Assembly (NCBI GenBank): GCA_013398055.1
Contig: VZRS01010803.1
Location: 434,001-498,000, forward strand
Length of the DNA: 64,000 bases
Direction: 5' to 3'
From: Ifrita kowaldi
Taxonomy: Eukaryota > Chordata > Aves > Passeriformes > Cinclosomatidae
The number at the start of each line of letters is the position of its first letter. The first letter of the stretch is position 1. Positions 11,125 through 22,500 of the stretch are shown here, piece after piece. The notes beneath the pieces are model-generated. The model made no database searches, was not told where the DNA came from, and was given only the letters and a program-made list of their open reading frames with translations. The translations under genes were made by a program, and so were the position numbers.

Positions 11125-14100
11125 CTTCAGTTTAAAAGAACTTCCTAATTTCAGAAAATTCAAACACTTTGAGAATAGACGTCTCTGCTGGACGTTGGAA
11201 GATTGAGTTTGATTTTTCTCTCCTTCTTCATATCGTTTTCCATAAGGATTTGCGATTGACCACTTCCATCTCAGGTTTGGTGCATTTTTCATCTGAAACT
11301 GTAAGACAGTCCTTACACACCATGAACTCACCGTGGGAGTTCCTGCAGTGTAGGCCATGCTGGCCCCATACATCTAAGTGGCTGATAATCAGGTAGATTT
11401 GGGAATGATAATTATATGTCTGTCTCTCAGGCATCCATGTTTTGTCTGTGAGTTTGGGATTTATCTCACATCGTTTAAAACTTCTAGAAAAAGCTGCTCT
11501 CCACCCTAACACTGCTGAATCACTTTTCGAAAAGTTGTCACCTCTGTCTATTTCATAGAGTCTAGCCATTTAGAACTCAACTTCAGCCACTTGGTCAAGG
11601 GTGTGACCATCTTTGTGAAACTCCACTGTGTAGACATGGCCCAGCCAACTTTGACCCTTAGCTGTCAACATCAATCTGTGAGTATAGATGACAATGAAGT
11701 TGTACAGATTAAGAGAGCACAGAGTGAAGGAGTAAGGCTATGCTCATAAGAAGCTACTAACTCAGTTTAAGAAGAGAAACATTGGCATTAAAAGCTATAA
11801 AACTTTCAGGGAAAAGGTGGAGAATAAAATGAAAATGATTGAGCAAGTCTGAGGATAAACCCATTCCACAATAGAGCAATAGAGTCCAATGCTTTTCCCA
11901 GCTGCCTTACCAACAAAGATGCCTAAAATATCTGCACCAGAGTGGTAAAATTAAAAATGCTTAACTTAGCAGGATTTTTGTCTCAGCCTTTGATAGCCAC
12001 ATTAGCCAATAAGCGATTGCTCTGTACACAGAGATTGTGCACATGATTCTGAGTGCAAGACTTTACACAATGTTGTCTAAAAGAAATGTCTAAAAACTCA
12101 CTAATGGAAGTTATTCCGATCACTAAACACAGGTACCTAGTACCATTTTAGGTGTTTAAATGGTCTGATAAACTCACAAATATACTTTATTCTGGCAGAT
12201 AAAGAAGCAACACCTTCTGGACTACCCTGCTGAATTCATGCATGAGAGCATAGGGTATACCATTAAGTGCTCATTGTTGTGTCCTGATCACATCCTTATA
12301 ACCAGATCAAATTAAGCTTAATCTTACAAATTAGACCTGAATACTAGGTGGTGAACTGCAGTAGTCATTAAAAGAGGAAGTAATTAATTTCCCTAAAAGC
12401 AGTATATCTGTGTCTCCTTCAGTTTTTCAAAAGAGCTCCCAGTACTCATCTTAATAAGGAGATTTCAAGCACAGATCTCATATGCACATGCCATCACTCA
12501 CTACTTGTGTGCAATTTAGTACATCCTGGTCCTGGAGTCTTATGTTGTGCTTAGCAAAACATAAAGGACAAAAGGAGCATTTTCCAAAGACCTTAAAATG
12601 TAAACACAAGTTTCTTCCAGGATTCTGTTGGACCAGCAGTCTCTTTCTTATATCACTTTTTGTGAAGAAAAGACATGGATAGCTGAGAGAGCTCATATTA
12701 CACTGCGAGAAAAACAGAAGATGGTAGAGCTTAAAAAATGCAGAAGAAAAAAGCTCAGGAGGAGATAAAAAGGGTAAATAAAAAGAAAAAAGAAATATAG
12801 ACACAATCTCCTAATAGAAAAGAACAGAAGAAATCCTTTTATAATGAAGCCATCCCCAAGGAAAACAGAAGAGAAGCATTTTCTTGAGAATGTCAGAAAA
12901 AAATTACCATTCTTTTCTCTTTAAGATGTTGCAGGGAGAGAAATGCCTCTGCCATGATTTAGTCAATGTATGAGAATGGAGACAACCCTATCAAAAAATC
13001 ATCAGTAGCACAGAGATCTTATGGAAAATCATTGCAGAACTTACTCTGGAAGAAGATGCACTTCATGGTGGAGCATAATTATGCAAGAGTTTTGCTGCAA
13101 ATTATGTGAGAGTTGCCATTAATAAAAATGGAACGCAACATAGAATATCTCAGCAATTATCCCACAGGCTGATAATTTTAATGTTTGCTTTTGAAATCCA
13201 GGTGTGGTATATCTGACTTCACACTTAATAACACCACACTACAAAATGCTGTAACCAAAGTTTACTATACCAGCAATGAATTAGCCATGCATAATCACCG
13301 TGTTGAGTACTTAATGCATTTTTTAGAACCTGTATTTCAGTGTACAACTATATAACACATAAATGTGAGATACAAAGACAAATTACTGCATAATTGTGGT
13401 GTACCAGATGTATCAGGATACTGAATGAGCCAGTCAAAAGGATGTAAGTGTTGTGACTCCCCAACACTGTGTTTTACAGTGCATGTTAAAAGTCACCTCG
13501 TTAGTCCCCTCCCCAAAATCGAGAAATAGGTACATAAAGATCTTATGTGGAAGAAGCAATGAGGATATTTAGAGAAACAAAAATCAATCCACTTTGTTGG
13601 GGAAAGATTCAAACATCTCAAGAAGTCAGTGAAGTGTTTACTATGAACCTCCCGTGTAACCTTGAGGGTAACGTGATCTTGGAGATAGTGAAGAAGATGA
13701 TGATAATTATTTGTCTTGCTAATGTCTTATAGAAATAGAGAAAACAGGCAAATAACACAAGAGGAGACAACCCAAAAGAGTAAACCCACAGCTGGCTGTG
13801 GTCTGCATCCCTGTGTCCGGAAAGAAACCTCAGCCATACATGAAAGGGAATGAGTGGCAGCCCTACCCATTTATGCAAGGCATTGTGCTCTCACCACTCC
13901 TTAGTTTTTTTCCCTACCCTTTCTTTTTTTTAATGTTTGGAAGATAACTGATAGGGATATTAAGGTGTTAATCTTTCCTCTGTAGGAATCTCTTTAGTGT
14001 CTAACATCATTGCCAAAATTTCAAAAGTCTTAAAAAAATCAACAAATGCCAGCAATCCTAGCAGAAGTCCCCATAAGCCCCATTTAAACCCCTTCCACTT

Positions 14101-14161
14101 TATAATAGTCAAATTCTTGTACCCATTTAGTCTGACAAAATACAGAACATGGCTTCACATG

Positions 14162-14171
14162 CCCCCCCCCC
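14162..14171 (+). repeat. Poly-C tract (10 C)
   Basis: A run of ten C bases sits in otherwise AT-rich DNA. Homopolymer C runs are uncommon here and prone to sequencing length errors, so the exact count is uncertain. Confidence 0.9.
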
Positions 14172-14445
14172 ATGCTGCTAAACCCATCTGGCCAGAGACT
14201 GAGACTCCTTGGATTCAAGAACTTCAGAAACTGATTCCTGATGAAATCTAAAGTATGAGCTGTCATTGTTTGACTTACCTGGCTACATTAGAAAACAAAC
14301 CTGAGTAGCAAAATTGTTGTATGGTTATGGCTCCATAATGAGATAAAAAGGAGACAAAGACTTGGTCATCAATTGGAAAGGCTATGTTTTCTTAGATATC
14401 TATAAATAGGTTGCATGAACCATGTTAAAATTTATAACCTTGCAA

Positions 14446-14478
14446 TCTCTCTCTCTTTTTCTTCCCCTTCTCTTCCAG
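14446..14478 (+). promoter_or_regulatory. Strong 3' splice-site-like sequence
   Basis: A pyrimidine tract of about 30 bases, opening with a CT repeat, ends in TTCCAG at 14,478. This is a near-ideal vertebrate splice acceptor. The following frame stays open for about 26 codons only, then meets TAA, so a coding exon is not supported. It could be the acceptor of a non-coding RNA exon or an accidental CT microsatellite followed by CAG. Confidence 0.3.
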
Positions 14479-15319
14479 CTAACGAACACATGGAAAATTT
14501 TTCCTCCATTTGTTTCAATCATATCTGATAATTATGCTTTTTTATTCGTGTGTTATTAACACCTATGAGTTCTGGTCACGGATTAAGAGCTTGTGGTCAC
14601 AGACTGCACACATAGATCAGAAAGATATTCCTACTTTACCTTTTATTCCACACAACTTTGGCAAGCAATTTACTAGACAACAAACTATAGTCATCTTTTC
14701 TATGAATGCAGAGATTGGTATATCTTGACTGAGAAACTGGAGTTGTTGTAAGCTGAGACTGAAAATCGTTTCTATAATATTGATTCAAGTGGGCAGTTAA
14801 GCCTATCAGGGCAACACAGAAGAATGTTTTATGACCCTTTTCTTAATAAGGGGGAAGAGACAGCTGCAAATTTTCAAAACACTTCACCTGCCATCTCCTA
14901 CATTCACATTCTAGTACCCCCTCCCACAGCTACCTTGTGCCAGAGATGGCATCCTGGAAACAATGAGATGCTCACAGGAGCCTTCCTTTCCCATGAGAGC
15001 AAACAAATGGCTCCAGGAAGAGAAGGTGGTCAGGAAAGACTATGCGAGTGGTAGGATCTGCAGTCTAAATTACATCCTGACAGCAGAGGGACAGACCTTT
15101 CAGGCACAAGACAAAATTTACAACTTTTCATGCACAGGCTCTTTTCCTTTGAAATGCAGTCAGAGTTAATAAGTGTGGTATTATATAAGAAAAGATTTGT
15201 TAATTTATTTCCCTAGAATTATAGTAGTGCTGGGAAAACATACCTTCTTAACAAAGCCTGGGAGCTGTGGTCAGCTACAGTGACCGTGAACACTCTACAA
15301 AAAGACATGACCTTCCTCC

Positions 15320-15560
15320 TCCTCACCCGCTGCCTGCACTGAGGACAGCTGTCACTCTCTGACCACTCTGCTTCGGCATTTCTCTTGCAGCTTTTGACAT
15401 TTTATCTGGGCGCGGAGATAAGGTTGTAACAGGAGAACAATGGAAGCAGCGTCACCACAGAGCAGTTTTCCTCCCTCCACCTCCAGCTTCTCATCCTCCC
15501 CCAGCAATGCACAAACAAATAATGCGGCTGGCAGCCGTTTGGGATCAGGTTCACACTTTC
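15320..15560. promoter_or_regulatory. Local GC/CpG-enriched patch, possible regulatory element
   Basis: This short stretch is clearly richer in G+C than the flanks and holds about seven CpG sites (for example at GGGCGCGG and GCAGCCG). It also contains AGATAAGG, a GATA-factor core, and AACAATGG, a SOX-type core. The composition and motifs are visible. A role as enhancer or transcription start is inference, and an ancient GC-rich repeat is an alternative. Confidence 0.25.
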
Positions 15561-16079
15561 ATTCAGGGCACTGCCATGGGATGATTCGTGTTTATCTCAG
15601 CCACTGAAGTAGTCAAAACACAGACCAGTGTTTTCTTGGTATAACAGCAGTTCTTTGGAGCATTTCAGGCTTTTTCTGGCTATTTCTGGATGATACTCCA
15701 TAGAATGGATTCCAGTGAAACATATAAATGTTATAATAGAACAAGCAAGACTTATGCCCATCCAGTGTTGCAAACCCTCCATTAGTGGTATTTAAGATCT
15801 AGCCAGTCTTAGAGTTCAGAAGGTGAAAACTTCCTCAGAAGGATCAAAGCTGCTATTTTTGAGGGGAGAACAAAAATTTTAAACTACAATGGAAAGACAT
15901 GCAAAAGCAGATACATCTCTTTTTGTAAGTTTACAATAATTGAGATGTTTTCTAACAGGCAGTCTGAGTTTCTTTCATTATTTGAAAATGGGGTATTTGG
16001 TAATTTTTCTTAAAAAAAGATAAATCTCATTAAAATGCCAAACAAAAACTAAATACAAATATTTTCAGACACCTCATCA

Positions 16080-16620
16080 TCTTTCCTTTACCTGGAACCC
16101 AGGTTTCTTTTCATTTCAAGAATTTAACAAGCCATTAATGTAGTCAACATTTTCATATAATTTTAAATATTATTTTGTCTGTCTTATTATTTGCTTTTTG
16201 CTTTCTAAGACTTTAAGATATATGAGTAACTTTTGTAGTTTTCTCTCCAGCCAAAATATTGGAAGATTGTGGCTTTTTGAGAGTTTTGTTCTGAATTAAG
16301 TCAGCTTCTGACTTAATTTCATAACTCCAGGAGATCATCTTCTATACTAATAAATAAAATAAATAATGCAGTTGCAATGTTGCCTGCCTTTCTTTAATCT
16401 GAATACAACAGCTGGCGAAAGAAAATCCAAACAACTGTAAACAAAACAAAAATTTTGCAGAGGGAAGACTCTGCTTTCATCAGAAACCACACATGTGTTT
16501 CCAGACAAAGATTTTCTTTTGAAATTTTGCTTCTCATTTTATCAGAAAATGCTATGGAAACCTTTAATTGATAGGAAAGTTGTGAAATCTTCTGATATAT
16601 CTTTCCCCCACTGCTTAATC
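16080..16620. other. AT-rich block, candidate conserved non-coding DNA
   Basis: No open frame longer than about 60 codons and no repeat was recognised. The stretch is dense in TAAT cores, AT-rich half sites and short palindromes, including the 25-bp hairpin at 16,294-16,318. That texture is common in vertebrate conserved non-coding elements, but conservation cannot be judged from one sequence. Confidence 0.2.
16294..16318. repeat. Perfect inverted repeat, 11-bp arms
   Basis: AATTAAGTCAG (16,294-16,304) and its exact reverse complement (16,308-16,318) are separated by CTT. Each arm carries a TAAGTCAG core resembling MAF or AP-1 half sites beside an AATTAA homeobox-like core. With such a short spacer it could be a dimer binding site or a small hairpin. 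Chance is not excluded. Confidence 0.6.
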
Positions 16621-19210
16621 ACCTTCTCTGCATAAAGATGCTTATTTTATTTCTCCTTTGCAATTGTCTGACTTCAGCTTCCAGCTCTTATTCCTTGTAA
16701 TGCCTTTGTCTTCTAGATTAAAGAACACTTCAGTAGCCAGTGTTTTCTCCCTGTGAAGTTACTCCGTCTATGTTATAATCAAGTCACTTCTCAATCTCCT
16801 TTACTTTAAAGGAGTGAGAGGGATGAAAGAGCTAACAGGCTATGAACTCCAAAGAGGTACTAGAATGGGAAACCCAGTGTTCATTACGGGACCTATCGTT
16901 CACCCTCAGGCAACCTGGTTTATCTTCCCCCATGTGTTCTTTCTTACAGATTTTTCTTGGTTGTTTAAATTGCAAAGCCTGTGGGTGTGTCTGTAGCACA
17001 ACAGATTAGAGACCTTTTTCAAATCTTTATTAGTGCAATAAAAAGCAGCTAAACCATAGTACAAAAGGGTGCGTCCATTGTGGCTCATTTACACCTCTTC
17101 TGTTGGTAACTGTTCTTACACTTTTCTCTAAAGTTTTTCTTTGTTTGCTTGTTTGCTTTCTAGATGAAGCATTGATTTAGAAGACATGAGGATCTCTCTT
17201 TTGATCTCTGCTGACCTGATTTCAGAAAATGTAGGATCCAGTTAATATCTTTGTGTGGGTTGTGTGAACAGCCAGAAAATTAATATTTTGGAATATTAGT
17301 TGTTCCATTTTAATTAAGCATAGACAGGAGGTCCTACCTTATAGAAAAAGCTTAATAAATAATATCAGCAAAAAATGTGTACTTTATACATTGTTTTTGT
17401 ACATATTTCTGCAGTAATTAAAGGCCTTAAGTGACTGAGGCAGAAGTAAAAGGCATCATTTAATGATATCTGAACTCCACTCCATAACGCTTATAGGTTT
17501 TGATGCAGGTTGAGTTAATTAAACTTGGAGTAAAGGGTAAAATGTTAATCTAACCCAGGGCAAAGTGAAAGGTTTTTGAAGGTAAGAAGTTCCACAGGTA
17601 TAACTGCAGTAAGGACAGAACAATTCTGGGAGTACTTCAAAAAGACAAAATAGCATGGTAGGATGAAATAGGCAACCCATGGCAGATAATTTGTGATAGA
17701 TAGCATTCCCTCTGGCAATTCTTCCTGCATCCTATGGACATCATCAATGCCAGCTAAACTATAAACACTGCTTCAGTAAAAGAGACCAAACCAATGGAAT
17801 AAAGACATAGTATATTACTTCCATCAAGGTATTCACTTCTTATTGAATTCTGCAAACATGACTGGAAGGAACAGTAAAGTCCCTGCTTGTGTACAACAAA
17901 AAAAGACTGATGAGGCATAATAAATAAATAATTTTTTTTGTTATTTTTTTCACTGATTTCACATGGGAAAAGTTGGAGACAGAAAAAATGAAATTTTGAA
18001 CATTAAATCAGGAAATTTTGAAACACCACAGGGGTTCTTTATCTTCATGCTGAACCACCTTAGATATGACAGCGATTAATTTCAGTATAAGCTCTAATTT
18101 TGAAATGTACCTTTTTAAAGCAGAGACCCTTTATGAAAATTGTGCAATCAAAATTAAATTAACATTTAGACAGGTACATGAATCTACTAAGAAATACACT
18201 TTCATGAATTTCAGTTAATTACTTCTTATCCATCCCAAGAAATAAATAGAAGTAGGGTTTATTCTGTGTCTCAGCCCACTCTGGGGGTCCTCCAAAATTA
18301 ATGAAGCTGAATATGAAGCATCACTCCAGGGAAGAGCAAGCTGAAGTGCTAAACTGCTGTAAAAGACAGAAACAAACCGATGAGAGCATGGTGAGGAAGT
18401 TGCTTTCAGTAGCTATGCAAGCTGAGTTTACTTCATACTTCTGTATAGCAAATTCCATTCCAACTTAATTAAAAAATACAGAGAAAGACAAGAAAAAAAA
18501 ATGCCTGAGATGAAGGTTCATTAAAGTGACACTCCATCTCATTTTAAAGTAAGTGTTAGGGTCATCATGGGTCACCTTAATGCCAGTACCTTATTTACGC
18601 TGTCCGTTTTGCGCCTTTGGGCAGAAGCCGAAAAGTAAAGCAGGTGGGCTGAGATTTCCTCACAAAATCCATTCCAAGGCTGAATTCTTGTAACTGTGCA
18701 AGACACAAATTGATTCTCATGACAAAACTGAAGAGATGGTCAACCTATCCAAGTATGTTGACCTTGCTGTATGGAGGGATAACTACTGGTGGTATGAACC
18801 TATCATCCCTGCTAGTATCTGGCCTAAACCTAGCTATCTGCCTTCATATTTTGTGCTGGCTCTTTCCAGCTCTAACATTTACACTTTGGCTCTCATGGTT
18901 TGAACTTTAACTTTAGGGATGGCCCATACTAACCCTGAAGATATCTGAATTGTCATTTGGGAGCAGTTTTTGTACGAGCACAGTGCCTTTTGGACATGTC
19001 TGCCTGTACAAGCCTCTACCCTCTCTGGTCCTAATTTCAAATCAGAGGCCATTTCCATAGCCAGAGATCATAAACTGGGCACAGGTCATGCTGGCTGATG
19101 CTGCTGGTTGATCCTTCTCTAGCCCTAGTCCAGCTTGGCCCAGTTTGGCTCTTGGCACCTCCTGCCTTGTGTGTGTATATGTCATATAGATATGTAGATG
19201 AACAGCTGTA
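16620..19210. other. AT-rich non-coding DNA, no gene seen
   Basis: Open frames are 60 to 66 codons at most and unrecognised. No transposable element was found by eye. Confidence 0.65.
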
Positions 19211-19211
19211 A

Positions 19212-19327
19212 AAATTCATACCCATACATGTCTGTAGGTGTATGCACACTGTACACATGTACACAAATACACACCAGAATGCACAAAAAATATATCAATA
19301 TATACATACATAAATATATATATATGT
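19212..19327. repeat. Alternating purine-pyrimidine low-complexity tract
   Basis: TGTATGCACAC, TGTACACATGTACACA and a closing ATATATATATATG run make this stretch largely alternating purine and pyrimidine. It ends in a (TA)n core near 19,313-19,325. It is simple low-complexity sequence with some potential for non-B DNA. Confidence 0.75.
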
Positions 19328-19545
19328 TTAGCTATGCTGGTGACAAATATCACTGTTAAATTGTGACCTATAAAAACACAGGTGATATCTGCTTATGTCA
19401 GTGTTAGTTTCTGCTATATGCATAGCTCAAACACATGAACCCCTTCTAGCCCCACCTCTCAAAATGGTCTCGTAGTAGTCCTTTCTGGTACAATAACCTT
19501 TGCATGCTTCTCCTTCTCACTAGAATTCTGACAAGAATATTATTT

Positions 19546-19559
19546 AAAAAAAAAAAAAA
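19546..19559 (+). repeat. Poly-A tract (14 A)
   Basis: Fourteen A bases are followed by an A-rich AACCAAAAACAAAACA tail. No retroposed gene or SINE body could be recognised upstream, so this is listed as a simple tract only. Confidence 0.85.
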
Positions 19560-22500
19560 CAACCAAAAACAAAACACGTGCAAGGGCTCCTGGAAGCTTG
19601 GTTTGAGTTTTGTTTTTACAATCAGCAAATCTGATGTGATTCTGAAAGTAACTAAAATGTTCATTATGTATCAAGGACGTATAAAGGCTCTTTAACTGGT
19701 GGCCTGGATGGCTTAAAATTGTACTGGCGCCTTCCTGCCTGATTCAGTTTCTTAAACTAGGCATGAATCACAAGTAATTGCCCAGTCTAATCAAATTCTT
19801 CCTGAATATATGTTACATAGAGTCACAGGAGATGTGCTATATCTTGAAAAACGGAAATACTTCAAGGCCTAATCAGATCACTATAAGTAGAAAAGCAGTG
19901 ATCACTAACACCAAATGAAATTAGATTGCGAAAAGTACAGAGTGGGTTATTAGATAAGGGCCAAGTGATCACTAGTATAAATTATTGATCACTACTTTCA
20001 AATTCCACTGTATGACTATCTCCTCCAGTGTTTCTAAGTGTGGCTCAGTTGTTATGTGATCTAAGAACAGAGCAGTGTGATATATAAAGCCTGATTCATC
20101 ATGCTTTAATTTCAATTTTGCCAACATATGTAATGTTATTGAGTTCAATGGCAAAAAAGTAGAGGCAGTGAATAGAGCTACAATGATCAATAAGACAATT
20201 GATCGACAACTGACCTTAAATTCCAGTTCTAGCGCTGCAGGATTGAGTTGAGGGAGAATGCTGAAGAAGAAGCAGATAAAGAGCTATATGGTTTTAAAGA
20301 ACATATCTAGTCAGAAGCTAAATCTTTTTTCACTGCCATAGGTGCTCAGAGAGCCATAACAGCAGGGCAGAGAGTATGCATGTCCATGTTGATGTATAAG
20401 GAAGACAGGAATAAGAGCAAGGATATTAGCAGCAGTGGGCTAAGAAATCCCTTTGTTATGAAGGGTAACATCCTGCCTATTTCTTGGAAGGCTTTCAGAC
20501 ACAACTAGGAAAGACTCAGTTTACTCAGAGCAGAGAGAGCCTCAAAGTATCCAATTGGCAGATATTTGGAAATACAGAATCCAAACCCAGCCGCTCATGG
20601 AGGTTTACCTGTGCCACAAAATAAGTACTGACAGCACTAAGCAGATATGTAAAAGGAAGAGAAAAACCACAGAATGACTCACAAAATATGGATCATTGGA
20701 CTGATTTGCTTTTAGAGAATCACTGAAAATCTGTATCTTTCACTTACACTGCAATTTATACTTCATGCTGCCTAGTCTTCTGAGCCAGTTGCACACACCA
20801 GGTTTTTGGCTCACCTAACACTTTACTTTCTTGTGGTTTTCAAGACTCTCCTCCTGACTATTCTATCATATTCCTGTGAAACATTTAAAAAAAAAAATCC
20901 ATATTTCTTATGCAAGAACTCTACTGTCTCTCTAGGGTGTATGGGACAGATCATTTTTGTATGAAATCCAAAAAGCGAGTGGAAAAGAAGATGAGCAAAA
21001 TGAGAGGAAAAGCCAGTGGCTCTGAATTGCTTTGTTGCAGTCAAAACTAAGAAGTTCAAGTACTGTGAAGAGCACAAAGGATGTCTTTTGGTTTTCATAC
21101 AGAAGTGTACTCCTTCAAAGATTTCCAGCCCAATATTCAAATAAAAAGCATTCAATAGAACTGTAATATGAGTTCACCTTCTGCTCAACATCATGCACTG
21201 TATGTCAAACATATTATTTAGGTCAAAAGTATAATTTTCATTTGATCCCTTAGTCTGAATGTTCATATCTGACTTTGGTTTTTTGGAGTGAATCAAAAAT
21301 TGACATTGAAACAAGAGTTATTGCACACTAACTGTCCACAGTTTTCACAATACTTTTGCCAAAACAAGTTTCTAGATCAATTGAAACCAACTGGCTTGGG
21401 AACTTGCTATCAATTGAGATGGCACAGGTATGAAATCAATAGAACTGTTGAAATTAATAGTGCCATTCTATAGAATATGACCTGCTAACTAACCAACATT
21501 TAAATAATCACTCCTGGGCTCAATATAAAATTTACTTGGTTTTAAACAGTAGTTTGAGCAAATACTCATTCATTAGCATGTCAGATTTTTTAGATATGGT
21601 TTATTGATTTTCAAATCAATGAAGGATGGTTTTGAAAATGCAACAGAGACTATTTATTAAGAGCTCTAATTTAAATTCACAGAAGTGTAAACCAAAATTG
21701 CTAAAGATAAAACCCCTAGTATATAAAACATTGAGATCAGTTAAGGGCATAATTTTTGCAAGTGGATTATGCTTTTCGCATCCATCTGATCTTCCTAGTG
21801 TACAAGCAAGTGTCAGAAGAAGGCGGCAGTGGCATATGAGAACATATCTACAGACACAGCCAATAATGCTTTTAAAATTCTTAAAAATCAAGAGCAAAGA
21901 ATAAACCTGTAGAAATCTAATTGATCCCATGAAAAGAAAAAGTAAGTTCAGGTAAAAAATACACTGAGAAGTGTATACTTCAGAACAGTTCATCGCCACT
22001 CAAAAGTAAACAGATTTATAGTTATTATTGTTCTCTTAAAATTCATCTTGCAATGTCAGTTCTAGATCAAGGCAAAGAGCTTCACTCCATTTTTAAATGA
22101 ATTTCCCATTGTATTCACCTCCTCAGCAATCCTGTTTTCTGGCTCAAATGCAGAAGTGTATTTCAAGTATACATGGAAATAGGATTTCCAATTCACCCAT
22201 GCAAATTCTCACCCTGGAAGATCATGCATGGTCATTCAGTCCAGAAACAGAAACTATATCATGTGGGTTTCTGACCAGCTACAATTGAGCAACACAATTA
22301 TAAACTTTGGCTGTTCACATATCAACTACTCACGGAAAATTGTTTATGATTAATGTCTTAAGGCAATAAATATTGAAGAATGGCAACCAGAGTCCACTCA
22401 AAGAAACAAGGAATCCTAACCTGAACACAACTATTTCAGAGAAGACAGGCACACACAAAAGAGGAATTTATATAAATTATAGACTTCAAACTGTTTCTGG

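Larger units (their letters stand above)
10665..14440. other. AT-rich non-coding DNA, no gene seen
   Basis: Three open frames overlap at 11,083-11,569 (minus strand, 96 and 113 codons; plus strand, 75 codons). None matches a family I know. Two minus-strand frames covering the same bases suggest locally low stop density rather than a gene. The interval also holds the degenerate tandem repeat at 11,062-11,124 and the C-tract at 14,162-14,171. Confidence 0.6.

Noticed and set aside
19546..19575. Poly-A tail of a processed pseudogene or SINE
   Set aside because: No retroposed body, target-site duplication or recognisable gene sequence lies upstream.
21616..21999. 127-codon minus-strand frame with hydrophobic stretches
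   Set aside because: No motif or start context supports it, and a 92-codon frame lies on the opposite strand of the same bases.
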